A stretch of DNA of 64,000 nt from Paenibacillus_AA sp045062745 (GCF_045062745.1 NZ_JBJGED010000001.1:62001-126000), one strand, 5' to 3'; counted from the first letter of the stretch, positions 8,738-16,950 are shown. Made by a program: numbers and translations. Notes: generated from the sequence alone by a model not told the origin.

Positions 8738-9583
8738 TCATCGTGGGAATGCAAGCTCAATCCGCTCCAGATCCTCCGCCTCCAGCTCCCAACCGATGGA
8801 GCGGACGTTGTCGAGCAGATGCTCCGGCTTGACCGCCTTCGGGATCGAGATGAGGCCGTCCAACCGGATCGCCCAGTTCAGCGCCACCTGATAAGCGGTC
8901 TTGCCATACTTCGCGCCGATCGCCTCCAACAGCTCGCGTTCCGGGGTGCCGGCCGCTGGAAATCCGGGCTTGCCGAACACATGAGGCGCATAGCCGAATG
9001 GGGAATAGCCCATGACCAGGATTCCATGCTCCCTGCAATAAGGCCAGATCTCAAGCTCGATATGCCGATCGTTCAAGTGATATGCCACCTGATTGCACGC
9101 AAGCGGAATGTCGCCCAATGCCGCTTGTGCTTGCTCCATCAGCTTCACGGAGAAATTGCTTACGCCAACGTGCTTGATCATCCCCGTTCGCACCAACTGT
9201 GCCATGGCCTCCATCGTTTCCGCAACCTCATATGTATCGCTCGGCCAATGCTGCAGGTACAAGTCGATATAGCTCGTCTTCAACCGTTCCAAGCTCGCTT
9301 CGGCGGCTTGCAGCACGCCTTCGTACGAGCAATTTCGTGCCGACACCTTGGTTACCAGAAACACCTCATCGCGCATCCCCTCGATCGCTTGGCCGACGAT
9401 CCGTTCGGAACCGCCTTTCGCATACTCTTCGGCCGTATCGAGGAGGGACATGCCTTGGGCAATCCCGAACCGCAACGCTTCAATCTCTTGCCCGGCAGTG
9501 GCCGGATTTTCTCCGAATTTCCATGTTCCTTGCCCGATCACGGGTACGTTCACGCATGCGGACACTAAAGTACGGTACAGCAT
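8738..9583 (-). CDS. Aldo/keto reductase
   Basis: NADPH-dependent cytoplasmic oxidoreductase with a TIM-barrel fold, 281 residues. The catalytic tetrad can be read as Asp49, Tyr54 (LLDTAEEYAKG), Lys79 (FLVTKV) and His112 (LYLQHWPSD). NADPH-binding features are present near the C-terminus (ISIPKAVKPEHLLDN). It belongs to the short bacterial AKR group that lacks the C-terminal substrate loop. No operon partner: the neighbours are the convergent MFS gene and sspH transcribed toward it. The substrate is probably a small aldehyde or ketone but cannot be specified. Confidence 0.93.
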   Translation of the reverse strand: MLYRTLVSACVNVPVIGQGTWKFGENPATAGQEIEALRFGIAQGMSLLDTAEEYAKGGSERIVGQAIEGMRDEVFLVTKVSARNCSYEGVLQAAEASLERLKTSYIDLYLQHWPSDTYEVAETMEAMAQLVRTGMIKHVGVSNFSVKLMEQAQAALGDIPLACNQVAYHLNDRHIELEIWPYCREHGILVMGYSPFGYAPHVFGKPGFPAAGTPERELLEAIGAKYGKTAYQVALNWAIRLDGLISIPKAVKPEHLLDNVRSIGWELEAEDLERIELAFPR

Positions 9584-9676
9584 AACCCCACTCCTCTCCT
9601 TGCCGTCTCGCTACGATTACTTCCCCCTAAGTGTAAACCACGAAATATTCACCCGCAAAGCAATCTCCGCCAATAC

Positions 9677-9708
9677 AAAAAAAGCAGGCACCCACAAGGC
9701 GCCTGCCA
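9677..9708 (-). terminator. Intrinsic terminator of sspH
   Basis: On the minus strand GGCAGGCGCC pairs with GTGCCTGC and is followed by TTTTTTT (9683-9677). It begins directly after the sspH stop codon. Confidence 0.75.
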
Positions 9709-9709
9709 C

Positions 9710-9940
9710 TTATTCACCCGCGTCCGCCGGACAAACGACCGGCACATCCGGAACTTCATACCCACCCTCGACCAGACTGCGAACCGGAACCTCCTGCTCC
9801 TGATCGGGACGGCCCAGCGGGAAAATCCTCGCCATCTCGTTAGCCGCATCCACATGCTGAATGTAGATCGGGGTGCCGTTCCACCGGACGTCCGCCATCA
9901 CGGGGGATACGGATATTTCTTGCGCACGCTGCGTATTCAT
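9710..9940 (-). CDS. sspH: Small acid-soluble spore protein, H type
   Basis: Spore-core protein of the SspH family, 76 residues from the ATG at 9940 (CAGGAG ribosome-binding site 9 bases upstream); an in-frame extension to 10048 is rejected because family members start MNxxRAxEI. The conserved pattern is seen: MNTQRAQEISVSPVMADVRW, then NGTPIYIQHVD and QEVPVRSLVE. The usual length is about 59, so the last 15 residues (VPDVPVVCPADAGE region) are an extension. SspH proteins are made in the forespore. They are small minor SASPs; DNA protection is not shown for this type. A candidate sigma-G promoter lies upstream. Confidence 0.9.
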   Translation of the reverse strand: MNTQRAQEISVSPVMADVRWNGTPIYIQHVDAANEMARIFPLGRPDQEQEVPVRSLVEGGYEVPDVPVVCPADAGE

Positions 9941-9990
9941 AAGGTTCAACTCCTGCCCAAGGGATCCTGGATGAAAATAAAGTACTGCCC

Positions 9991-10021
9991 TATTGTGCTC
10001 CAAAGACCGTTTCCTTATGAA
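9991..10021 (-). promoter_or_regulatory. Candidate sigma-G (forespore) promoter of sspH
   Basis: On the minus strand TTCATA (10021-10016), an 18-base spacer and CACAATA (9997-9991) match the sigma-G pattern TGMATA / CATAMTA at 5 of 6 and 6 of 7 positions, about 50 bases before the start codon. Forespore control is expected for this gene family. Position and match are seen; use of the site is inferred. Confidence 0.45.
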
Positions 10022-10098
10022 TGTCTTGAATCGGGCCCACAACTCCATTAAGATAAAATAAGCTTCTATCGGTGTATTTCAGTGAAGCGGGTTCGTCC

Positions 10099-10497
10099 TT
10101 AAAACAGCAGTTGATCGAGCGAATAGTCCCCGGCGCCGGCGAAAGCAACCCCAAGGGCGATGGCGATCAAAACGGTATTGTACTCGATACCGCCTGCGGT
10201 AACCCAGAAGCCGTTCTTCCCGTGCACCTTCACAATGCTCACGAGCATCGTGCCGATGATGAGCGCGGCTGCGAGCGGGGTCAGGAAGCCGGCCGCGAAC
10301 AGCAAGCCGCCGCCCAGCTCGGCCAATCCGGCCAGCACGGCCATGAGCACGCCGGGCTTGATGCCGATGGATTCCATCCAGCCGCCGGTTCCTTTGGGCC
10401 CGTAGCCCCCGAACCAGCCGAACAATTTTTGCGCGCCGTGGCCGACGAACGTCAGTCCGATCACGATCCGAATAATTAGTAAACCTACGCTTAACAT
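10099..10497 (-). CDS. DoxX-family membrane protein (CatD-like)
   Basis: 132-residue integral membrane protein with four hydrophobic segments and the DoxX hallmarks RIVIGLTFVGHGAQKLFGWF near the N-terminus and GLAELGGGLLFAAGFLTPLAA in the middle. DoxX proteins are small quinone-related membrane proteins. In Bacillus subtilis the relative CatD is derepressed by quinones and diamide through the HxlR regulators CatR and YodB. Here the gene is divergent from a very YodB/CatR-like regulator, with a palindrome over its -35 box, so the same wiring is likely. Ribosome-binding site AAGGAG upstream of the ATG at 10497. Confidence 0.9.
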   Translation of the reverse strand: MLSVGLLIIRIVIGLTFVGHGAQKLFGWFGGYGPKGTGGWMESIGIKPGVLMAVLAGLAELGGGLLFAAGFLTPLAAALIIGTMLVSIVKVHGKNGFWVTAGGIEYNTVLIAIALGVAFAGAGDYSLDQLLF

Positions 10498-10551
10498 AAT
10501 AACAACACTCCTTCGAGATGATTTTTTGTTTGTTTCTTACTTTATGTTAGT

Positions 10552-10581
10552 ATATTACTTCTCTGCACTTACTTTTGTCAA
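10552..10581 (-). promoter_or_regulatory. Sigma-A promoter of the doxX gene
   Basis: Minus strand: perfect -35 TTGACA (10581-10576), 18-base spacer, -10 TAATAT (10557-10552), about 55 bases before the doxX start codon. The -35 lies inside the TTACTT/AAGTAA palindrome. Confidence 0.65.
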
Positions 10582-10585
10582 GTAA
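10569..10585. promoter_or_regulatory. Candidate operator of the HxlR-family regulator
   Basis: Perfect inverted repeat TTACTT-TTGTC-AAGTAA, of the TTAC/GTAA type bound by YodB/CatR-like regulators. It covers the -35 box of doxX and lies just upstream of the extended -10 of the regulator gene, so one bound dimer could repress both directions. Further TTACTT copies at about 10537 and 10555 may be secondary half-sites. Confidence 0.5.
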
Positions 10586-10588
10586 CTA

Positions 10589-10597
10589 TGTTATAAT
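10589..10597 (+). promoter_or_regulatory. Extended -10 promoter of the HxlR-type regulator gene
   Basis: TGTTATAAT gives a perfect TATAAT with an upstream TG, which compensates for the lack of a good -35. Initiation near 10604 would leave a very short leader beginning at the AGGAG ribosome-binding site. Confidence 0.5.
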
Positions 10598-10617
10598 AAT
10601 TTCAGGAGATGATGATC

Positions 10618-10938
10618 ATGGATTCTATGGACTCGATGCACTTATGTCCCAAGTTCGAGAATGCCTTCGAGCTCTTGGGCAAACGTTGGACAGGTCTGAT
10701 CATTCGCGTCTTGTTAAACGGCCCCAAGCGGTTCAAGGATATCTCGGCTATGATTCCCGGGATGAGCGACCGGATGCTGACCGAGCGGTTCAAGGAGCTG
10801 GAGCAGCAGGGGATTATCAACCGCCGCGTCTACCCGGAGATGCCGATCCGTATTGAATACGAATTGACGGAGAAGGGCCGTGCGCTGCAGCACGTTATGG
10901 ATGAAGTCCAGAAGTGGAGCGATCAATGGCTTGGTTAA
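10618..10938 (+). CDS. HxlR-family winged-helix regulator, YodB/CatR-like
   Basis: 106-residue dimeric repressor. The ATG at 10618 is chosen because it has AGGAG at 9 bases; two earlier in-frame ATGs abut that site. The sequence follows B. subtilis YodB closely from CPKFENAFELLGKRWTGLII through GPKRFKDI, MLTERFKELEQQGII and ELTEKGRALQ. The redox-sensing N-terminal cysteine is present (LCPK), but the two C-terminal cysteines of YodB are absent; the protein ends DQWLG. That matches a one-cysteine sensor like CatR. Such proteins lose DNA affinity when the cysteine is modified by quinones, aldehydes or disulfide stress. Divergent from the DoxX gene, its likely target, and probably autoregulated. 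Confidence 0.9.
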   Translation: MDSMDSMHLCPKFENAFELLGKRWTGLIIRVLLNGPKRFKDISAMIPGMSDRMLTERFKELEQQGIINRRVYPEMPIRIEYELTEKGRALQHVMDEVQKWSDQWLG

Positions 10939-10952
10939 GGGATAAGGAAGCC

Positions 10953-11000
10953 AAAAAGACACTTGCTGTTCCCATTCTGGGATGGCCAAGTGTCTTTTTT
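10953..11000. terminator. Intrinsic terminator after the HxlR-type gene
   Basis: AAAAAGACACTTG (10953-10965) pairs with CAAGTGTCTTTTTT (10987-11000), a long stem ending in a T-run on the plus strand, 14 bases after the stop codon. Confidence 0.85.
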
Positions 11001-11154
11001 ATTGTCTGGTCAATACTGCCTGTCCCATGGAACGTAACAGTATGGAAGCCGCCCGCATGTCGCATACTAAGGGCAAACTGTGAGGTCCCCGCCAGGAGCG
11101 GCCTGTCTACGCGATGACGGCTGCAGGGATTCCTACGCGCCCCAGGAGGATGCC

Positions 11155-11400
11155 ATGAAGAGAAAAGCGACCCTAGTGTTTACGTTGTTCGCCATCGCGC
11201 TCTGCTTGTTCAATTACACCGGGATTGACCCTGACAACATCTTCTTGTTTATGTTCAGCGTACCCGTCTGGATTCTCGAAATATTCTCGGACATTCATTA
11301 CTACAACATTTACTTCGTCTACGCTCTGACGATCGCCTCATATATGGTCTTCGGCATGATCGGCGACCGCTTCCTGAATGCCAGAAAAGCCCGAGCGTAA
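11155..11400 (+). CDS. Small membrane protein of unknown function
   Basis: 81 residues from the ATG at 11155, which has CAGGAGGATGCC directly upstream; an ORF extension to 11080 lacks any start signal. Three hydrophobic stretches are seen (about residues 5-25, 28-43 and 52-70) with the charged end NARKARA, suggesting a three-helix inner-membrane protein. I do not recognise a family. It is a single gene whose stop codon lies within the loop of its own terminator hairpin, convergent with yyaC. Confidence 0.75.
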   Translation: MKRKATLVFTLFAIALCLFNYTGIDPDNIFLFMFSVPVWILEIFSDIHYYNIYFVYALTIASYMVFGMIGDRFLNARKARA

Positions 11401-11411
11401 GCTCGGGCTTT
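11386..11411. terminator. Bidirectional terminator overlapping two stop codons
   Basis: AAAGCCCGAGC-GTAA-GCTCGGGCTTT is a perfect 11-base stem. Its loop contains the TAA of the small membrane protein gene, and its right arm reaches the end of the convergent yyaC-like gene. Confidence 0.85.
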
Positions 11412-12015
11412 AACGTCCCCGTACAAACTCATCGGCCTCGCCGCCTGTAGGGAACACCGCTTGCACTGCGGCTACAACATCTTTGGCCATACGGACGACA
11501 TGGTGCAGCGACGTGTTCTGGAGGATCCAATATTTTTTCGGACCGTCCACGTTCACGATGGCGGCGATCGAGTAGTCGCCTACCGGCGGCAGCCGCTTTC
11601 CTACCGACTTGCCCGGCTCGATCGGCATGTTGGCCACCTGGTATTGGCCGACCGACTGCGGCTTGCCCAGGCAGGCGTCGATCGCGATGATCACGCCATC
11701 CGGGGGCAACTGCGCGACGCGCTCCTCCATATTGCTTCCGTCGCAAGGCGCACTGAGCGTCCCGACAACCTGCCTATAACCCGCTTCCTCCAGGAACGTG
11801 CCCACCAACGGGCCGAGCGCGTCGCCGGTCGAGCGGTCGGTGCCGATACATAAGAACGTGATCGCTTCCAGTCGTACGCCTTCGTCCCGGATCGTCTGGA
11901 AAAAGCCCGCGAGCTGTTCGCTCCGCAGCTTGTACCGGTATAAATGGGAGACCTTCTGGCTCTGTGCAGCCGCATGCGGCCTGTTCGGGGTCGGCTCTGG
12001 GGGTTGCGAGGACAC
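11410..12015 (-). CDS. yyaC: YyaC-type spore protease relative
   Basis: 201 residues from GTG 12015, which has a GGAG ribosome-binding site 11 bases upstream. An ORF start at 12174 would run into the divergent glycosyltransferase gene, and YyaC of B. subtilis is about 205 long. The family block CIGTDRSTGDALGPLVG is present, followed by DGVIIAIDACLGKPQSVG. The family is related to the germination protease GPR / hydrogenase-maturation protease fold and is made under sporulation control in Bacillus; its substrate is not established. Single gene, divergent from a GT2 glycosyltransferase. Confidence 0.85.
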   Translation of the reverse strand: MSSQPPEPTPNRPHAAAQSQKVSHLYRYKLRSEQLAGFFQTIRDEGVRLEAITFLCIGTDRSTGDALGPLVGTFLEEAGYRQVVGTLSAPCDGSNMEERVAQLPPDGVIIAIDACLGKPQSVGQYQVANMPIEPGKSVGKRLPPVGDYSIAAIVNVDGPKKYWILQNTSLHHVVRMAKDVVAAVQAVFPTGGEADEFVRGR

Positions 12016-12145
12016 TGGGCAACGCGCTCCTTCTTCATGCTGGAATGTGGCGGGCGGAAGCCCGAAATGAGGAGCAGTCCCTATTGGAACCGCCCAAGGA
12101 ATCGATGTACAATGGAATCTATAGCTTAGCTGAGGAGGACCCCTC

Positions 12146-13333
12146 ATGTCGGTTATAGAAGCCGCGGCTGCCATTACTTTGCTCTATTGGCTCTTCATGC
12201 TCGTTCAAACCGTTGTCGGCCTGAAGCTTCTGCACCCGCTCCCTGCCGCTGTCGCTGCTCGAGGGAGTGCCGAGAAGGAGAAGCTCCCTCTCGTATCGGT
12301 CATTATCGCGGCAAAGGAAGAGGAGTCGACGATCCGGGAGACGGTGCAGCATCTGCTGCTCCAAGACTACCCCCGCTTCGAGATTATCGCCGTGAACGAC
12401 CGCTCCCAGGACGCGACCGGCCGGAAGCTGGAAGAGCTGCGGCGCTGGTCGCAGGGGCGTCCGGACGGCATCCCGCTCACCATTATTCATATTACGTCCC
12501 TTCCGGACGGGTGGCTCGGTAAGAACCATGCGCTGTATCAAGGCTACAAGCAAGCGAAAGGACAATACCTGCTGTTCACCGACGCCGACGTGAAATTCCA
12601 GCCGAGCACCATTCGCGATGCTATACAATATGCGGAGCGGCAAGGCGCGGACCACGTCACGATGAGTCCCTATATGAAATCGGGCTCCTTTTGGCTTCGC
12701 GCGTTCGTGCATTATTTCCTGTTCTCGCTCTGCCTGTTCATTCGCCCTTGGCGCGCCAACCTGGATCACCAGCACCGCCATGGGATGGGGATCGGCGCGT
12801 TCAATCTGATCCGGCGCCACGCCTACGAAGGGATCGGCACGCACCAAGCCTTCGCCTTGAGGCCCGACGACGATCTGATCCTCGGGTCCCGAGTCAAGCG
12901 GGCGATGTACAAGCAGCGGTTCGTCACCGGCGTCCGTCACCTGGAGGTGGAGTGGTACCCGAGCTTGTCCAGCGCCGTGCAGGGACTGGAGAAAAACTTC
13001 TTCTCCGGCTTCCGCTACCGTTTCTCCTATGCACTGGCGGCCGTTGTGGGGCAGCTGCTGTTCTTCGCCTTCCCCTTCCTGGCGATCTGGATCGTCCCAG
13101 GCTGGCCGAGGCTCGCCTATATCGGGAGCGCGGTGATCGCGATCGGCTTGTACCTCCTCACGACGAGGCGATTGTCAGGGGAGTCGGGCCGGGAGGCGAT
13201 CGCCTTCCCGCTCGCCGTCTGTTTGCTCGTCTATGTACTGAGCCGTTCCGTCTACCTGACGCTGCGCAGAGGCGGCATCTATTGGCGAGGCACGTTTTAT
13301 TCGCTTCGCGAACTGAAGCGGCGTCGAAGCTGA
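12146..13333 (+). CDS. Membrane glycosyltransferase, GT2 family
   Basis: 395 residues. One N-terminal membrane helix (about 5-28) leads into a GT-A catalytic domain with PLVSVIIAAKEEESTI, the nucleotide-sugar Asp in AVNDRSQDAT, the metal-binding DTD-like LLFTDADVKF, then RPDDDLILGSRVK as the catalytic-base region and a QxxRW-like area replaced by FRYRFSY. Three or four C-terminal hydrophobic helices follow. The layout resembles CrtQ/HpnB-like transferases that glycosylate carotenoid or hopanoid lipids, but no terpenoid genes are nearby. Ribosome-binding site GAGGAGG. Divergent from yyaC and followed by its own terminator. Confidence 0.88.
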   Translation: MSVIEAAAAITLLYWLFMLVQTVVGLKLLHPLPAAVAARGSAEKEKLPLVSVIIAAKEEESTIRETVQHLLLQDYPRFEIIAVNDRSQDATGRKLEELRRWSQGRPDGIPLTIIHITSLPDGWLGKNHALYQGYKQAKGQYLLFTDADVKFQPSTIRDAIQYAERQGADHVTMSPYMKSGSFWLRAFVHYFLFSLCLFIRPWRANLDHQHRHGMGIGAFNLIRRHAYEGIGTHQAFALRPDDDLILGSRVKRAMYKQRFVTGVRHLEVEWYPSLSSAVQGLEKNFFSGFRYRFSYALAAVVGQLLFFAFPFLAIWIVPGWPRLAYIGSAVIAIGLYLLTTRRLSGESGREAIAFPLAVCLLVYVLSRSVYLTLRRGGIYWRGTFYSLRELKRRRS

Positions 13334-13342
13334 ATTTATGAG

Positions 13343-13368
13343 AAAAGGAGGCACGGGCCTCCTTTTTC
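13343..13368. terminator. Bidirectional terminator between glycosyltransferase and DUF1128 genes
   Basis: AAAAGGAGGC-ACGG-GCCTCCTTTTT forms a 10-base stem with A and T tails, so it can stop transcription from both convergent genes. Confidence 0.85.
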
Positions 13369-13393
13369 GGCTAATCTTAATATCTGCTTGGCG

Positions 13394-13621
13394 TCAGACT
13401 GGCTCTTTCAACTGCTTCAGTTCCACGCACAACGCTTCGATTTCGCTGATGCTGAAGTTGGTCTTGCTCATAATGAGGTCATAGATGTCCTTGATGTCTT
13501 CGTAGCGGTCGATCCCGAAATGCTCGGGCTTGATGGAAGCGGCCGTCACGACCTTCAGCTTGCTCTTGATCTGCTCGACCATGTAAGCGATGTTCGCCTC
13601 GCTTGGCGTCATCAAATTCAT
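13394..13621 (-). CDS. DUF1128 family protein (YfkK-like)
   Basis: 75-residue soluble helical protein. The sequence from MVEQIKSKLKVVTAASIKPE through EDIKDIYDLIMSKTNFSISE is characteristic of DUF1128, a family conserved in Bacilli with no known function. AAAGGAG lies 8 bases before the ATG. Single gene ending at the terminator at 13343. Confidence 0.88.
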   Translation of the reverse strand: MNLMTPSEANIAYMVEQIKSKLKVVTAASIKPEHFGIDRYEDIKDIYDLIMSKTNFSISEIEALCVELKQLKEPV

Positions 13622-13802
13622 GTGATGGCTCCTTTCGCAGTGACTCCTCTCATTGTAACACGCGGGGCAAACAAACGACTAGTCTCAGGCAACCTCCCTC
13701 CGCTCACACGCTCGTGCGAATAGCCCCCTTCTTCTGGTGGAACAGTATGGAGGCGAAGCCAGCTTGACTGGCCAATACTTCATCGTATTCAGAGGAGCGC
13801 CC

Positions 13803-13955
13803 ATGGAGAACAAAACCCACGCCGGCAATTACAAAGGCACCGCCCATATGAGTGCGGAAAATCAGGACATGGCTTTCGTCAACGACGTGCTCGAGAAGGA
13901 AGCGTCCGAGCAGACGATTCGCGGCACGAACCAAGAGGAAGAGGACGAGGAATAG
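13803..13955 (+). CDS. Small acidic hypothetical protein
   Basis: 50 residues from the ATG at 13803, preceded by AGAGGAG at 5 bases; the longer frame from 13737 has no start signal. Composition is strongly acidic at the end (NQEEEDEE), with many Asn, Gln and Glu and no hydrophobic segment. Small proteins of this look are common in Paenibacillus and may be spore-associated, but I recognise no family. It is followed by a GC-rich hairpin. Confidence 0.6.
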   Translation: MENKTHAGNYKGTAHMSAENQDMAFVNDVLEKEASEQTIRGTNQEEEDEE

Positions 13956-13968
13956 GTGGAGGACAGCA

Positions 13969-14007
13969 CAAGGGCAGCGCGGAGGTAAGATTCCGCACTG
14001 CCCTTGG
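13969..14007. terminator. Stem-loop between the small acidic gene and the GT-C-type gene
   Basis: CAAGGGCAGCGCGGA (from 13969) faces TCCGCACTGCCCTTG (to 14006) with one bulged position. There is no clear T-run in either direction, so it is a plausible but weak terminator between convergent genes. Confidence 0.4.
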
Positions 14008-14021
14008 CTATGTCGGTGTCG

Positions 14022-15332
14022 TTAGGCGCTATATGAAGCGTCATTTCTTTTCCTGAATTGGACCCAGAGGGCGAGACCCGCTCGGGCCAGCTGAAGGACG
14101 CCGTGCACGATCCTCTCGATCCCATACGCGGCCATGATCAGGATGAAGGGGGTGCTGGGCGCCTTGTACCTGTACATGCCGTCTATGAATAAGAGGATGC
14201 AGAACAGGAAGACGGCGATCACGATCCAGAGGAGGATGGACGCCTTCCGGAACAGGCCGTTGCGCACGGCGGCGACAACCCCCAGCAGGAATAGCCCGGT
14301 CGGCAGCATGTTCTTGGCGAACTGGACCATCCCGTGCAATGTGGTCAGATCCGTCCTCCACACCCAAGTGCCGAGAAAAGCGGCCGTTCGCTTGGCGTAC
14401 AGGACGGCGATATCATTCCAATTGTTGACCAGGAAGCTCACGATCAGACTATCCATCACATCGATCTCATAGTCGGGCTTATAGCTATGATCCGACGGCG
14501 TCGCCCGGTCGTAGATCCAGCCCTTGGCGTAAATATTGTACAGCACCATCTTGGCGTTGAACCGCAGGGATTCCATGAACGGATCCAGCTTGCCGGTCGC
14601 CCATCCATAAACCAAGGCTATAAGTACCGTTGCCGCAGCGCCTCCTAGTACCCACCTGTAACGGTGCAGCCACTCGACTAACCTTTTTCGATTCGCATTG
14701 ATCAGCAAGTAGATCACTACGCACCCGATTACAAGGATGCCGGTCGGACGGAATATGAGCACGTAGCAGGCGGTCACAACGAACAAAATTTGGAATGTGC
14801 GCCTTCCGGAATCCAGAGCCTTGATAAGAAAATACACGCATAAGAGCAGCAGGGTGATAAAGAAGCTGTCGGATAAAATGTAGACGGACCATAAGGTGAT
14901 GGGCCACGTATAATAACAATACAAATATGAGGCGATAATGGCCGTCGTCCGGTTAAACAGCATGCGTGAAATTTGATAGACGAGAATAACGGCGAGGCCT
15001 GCGGTCACCGATTGGAGGAACAGTACGGCAACCGGTTGCTTCCCAATGGCGAGGAGCAGCGCCAGCAAGAAATTGTACCCCATATACAAGATGTCGTCCA
15101 TGTGCCCGCCGATCGGCTTGCCTGCCAACAGAGCATGCGCATATCTCAGGTACCACTCCGAATCTGCGGCCTTGGGGAAGCTTTGCCCAGGGGACCGCAG
15201 GAAAAAGAAATATTGCAATCTCACCTTGAGCGACAGCAGGATAAACGGCAGCATGATGAGCCAATCCCACTTGTTGCATTTGATTATGAATCGCGCGACT
15301 GGGCGTCCGTACTTTTCGAATAATGCGAGCAT
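14022..15332 (-). CDS. Polytopic membrane protein, GT-C glycosyltransferase (GT39-like) candidate
   Basis: About 436 residues from ATG 15332, which has GGGGG 7 bases upstream; the frame extends to 15371 without a better site. Ten or more hydrophobic helices are seen. After the first helix a long loop carries an acidic pair in AADSEWYLRYA, where GT-C enzymes keep their catalytic/metal aspartates, and the layout (big first loop, helices, short C-tail) resembles the PMT/ArnT superfamily using polyprenyl-phosphate sugars. No polyprenyl or wall-glycan genes adjoin it. It follows the two-component system in the same direction but 88 bases away. Confidence 0.75.
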   Translation of the reverse strand: MLALFEKYGRPVARFIIKCNKWDWLIMLPFILLSLKVRLQYFFFLRSPGQSFPKAADSEWYLRYAHALLAGKPIGGHMDDILYMGYNFLLALLLAIGKQPVAVLFLQSVTAGLAVILVYQISRMLFNRTTAIIASYLYCYYTWPITLWSVYILSDSFFITLLLLCVYFLIKALDSGRRTFQILFVVTACYVLIFRPTGILVIGCVVIYLLINANRKRLVEWLHRYRWVLGGAAATVLIALVYGWATGKLDPFMESLRFNAKMVLYNIYAKGWIYDRATPSDHSYKPDYEIDVMDSLIVSFLVNNWNDIAVLYAKRTAAFLGTWVWRTDLTTLHGMVQFAKNMLPTGLFLLGVVAAVRNGLFRKASILLWIVIAVFLFCILLFIDGMYRYKAPSTPFILIMAAYGIERIVHGVLQLARAGLALWVQFRKRNDASYSA

Positions 15333-15420
15333 GAATACCCCCGGTTCCATTCGCTGTGATAACGTTTGCAATCATTATAATCAGCGAAATCCAAGGGGCA
15401 AATACACGAATCGCAGTTGT

Positions 15421-16950
15421 TCATGGACGATTAGAAGGATTGCCTCCCCGCTGCCGGGAATTGGCGTATTCGGAAGGAGACTGGCCTGTCAGTTTTTTGA
15501 ACACCCTGCTGAAATAGAGCGGATCCGGGTACCCTACCTCGCTTGCCACTTGCTTTAACAGCATATAGGGACGTTCGTCCATAAGGCGCTTCGCCTCCCG
15601 AATTCGATATTCCATCAAATATTCGAGGGGCGTGATCCCCATTTCCTTTTTGAACAAGACGCTCAAATAGTTGGGGACGAGCTTAAACTCCTTGGACAAG
15701 CTGTGCAATGTAATGGTCTTCCGGTAGTGCTGTTTCAAATAGTGCTCCACCTGACCCACGAGCTTATGGACGGGGGCGGCTTGAGGGGCGGGCTGAAGCC
15801 CCTTGAACAGGTCGTGAAACAGTGCGGTTACATGCTCCTTCAGCTCAGCATAGGATCGCGAACCGGAGACAGCCATCTCCAAGTCAAGCTGACTCTTCAA
15901 CCCCTGCTCTCCAAACTCGGTCAAAAGGCGAAACAGCGTTTGCTGGATCCTATACTGAGTGGCATTCCCGATTTCCCAGCTTGCCATCAGCGCATCCAGC
16001 GCTTCTTGAAACCGCTGCTCCAGCCTCTGTCCGACCGCAGCGATCGCCTCGGCCGTCTTCTCTGCGAATGTGCGATCGGCTTCAGGCTCCTTCAGCCCGG
16101 AGTGGGAAAGGCTCCAGACATGGGTCTTCGCGAAAATCAGCGAGTGTACGAGTTCTCGGCGGAGCTGCTTGCTAGTGGCATGCAGCTCATTCAGCACAAA
16201 GCCCGACGCCATGACCCCGGCAACCGGCATCGGCTGACTCTGCAAGCTGGGCAGGAACCGGTCCAGACAAGCCTGTAACCGGTCCCTCGCGTCGCCCGCG
16301 GAAGCGAGAAGAAGCATCCGCTCATTCGGCCTCTCGCCTGGCAATACCCAATGCCGAATCCCGAGTTCCTCACAGCTCGCTAAATCCTCCTCGAGCAGTT
16401 TGGAGGACCACCATGCCTCGCCGGCATTCAAGTCCGCCACTCCGTTCGAGTAAGGCCCCGCGCACAAGAGAAGCAGGGCATACTCAGCATGCAGCATCGT
16501 CTGGGGAACGTTGTCCACCCGGATGCCCTGCATGAGCTTGCCAAGCGCCTCCTGTTCCCGGCTGCTGGCAAGCTCACGGTGCTTCCCCTTCAGCTTGTGC
16601 AGCAGCTCCTGAATCTCCTTGGCCGTAGCCGGTTTCAGCAAATAATCGTCCGAGGCATGCGTCAGGATGGCCTCCCGCACATACTCATAATCGGAATACG
16701 CGCTAATAACCGCCGTCAGGAGCTCCGGCTTCCGCTTCTTCGCTTCCCCGAGCAGCTGCAAGCCGTCCATCCGCGGCATTCTCATATCCGTGAGCAGCAC
16801 GTCCGGGTCGAAGGCCTTCATCAGATCGAGCGCCTCCACCCCGTCATACGCTTCCGCCACGCTCACCCCTTCGACATCCGCTTTCAGAATCAGTTTTTTC
16901 ATCCCGCGGCAGATCGCCACTTCGTCATCAACCAGCAATATTTTGAACAT
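15421..16950 (-). CDS. Response regulator with AraC output domain (YesN type)
   Basis: 509 residues from the ATG at 16950 (GAGGGAG upstream). An N-terminal receiver domain carries the acidic pair DDE (8-10), phospho-acceptor Asp55 in LLTDMRMPRMDG, Ser83 and Lys106. A poorly conserved middle region follows, then the C-terminal AraC double HTH with the final block VGYPDPLYFSRVFKKLTGQSPSEY. The start codon lies 23 bases inside the 3' end of the histidine kinase gene, so the two are translationally coupled. YesMN-type pairs control carbohydrate transport or hydrolase genes, but no transporter adjoins this one; its targets are elsewhere. Confidence 0.94.
   Translation of the reverse strand: MFKILLVDDEVAICRGMKKLILKADVEGVSVAEAYDGVEALDLMKAFDPDVLLTDMRMPRMDGLQLLGEAKKRKPELLTAVISAYSDYEYVREAILTHASDDYLLKPATAKEIQELLHKLKGKHRELASSREQEALGKLMQGIRVDNVPQTMLHAEYALLLLCAGPYSNGVADLNAGEAWWSSKLLEEDLASCEELGIRHWVLPGERPNERMLLLASAGDARDRLQACLDRFLPSLQSQPMPVAGVMASGFVLNELHATSKQLRRELVHSLIFAKTHVWSLSHSGLKEPEADRTFAEKTAEAIAAVGQRLEQRFQEALDALMASWEIGNATQYRIQQTLFRLLTEFGEQGLKSQLDLEMAVSGSRSYAELKEHVTALFHDLFKGLQPAPQAAPVHKLVGQVEHYLKQHYRKTITLHSLSKEFKLVPNYLSVLFKKEMGITPLEYLMEYRIREAKRLMDERPYMLLKQVASEVGYPDPLYFSRVFKKLTGQSPSEYANSRQRGGNPSNRP

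Noticed and set aside
9941..10048. N-terminal extension of sspH
   Set aside because: The extension carries the candidate sigma-G promoter, and family members start at the MNTQRAQE position.
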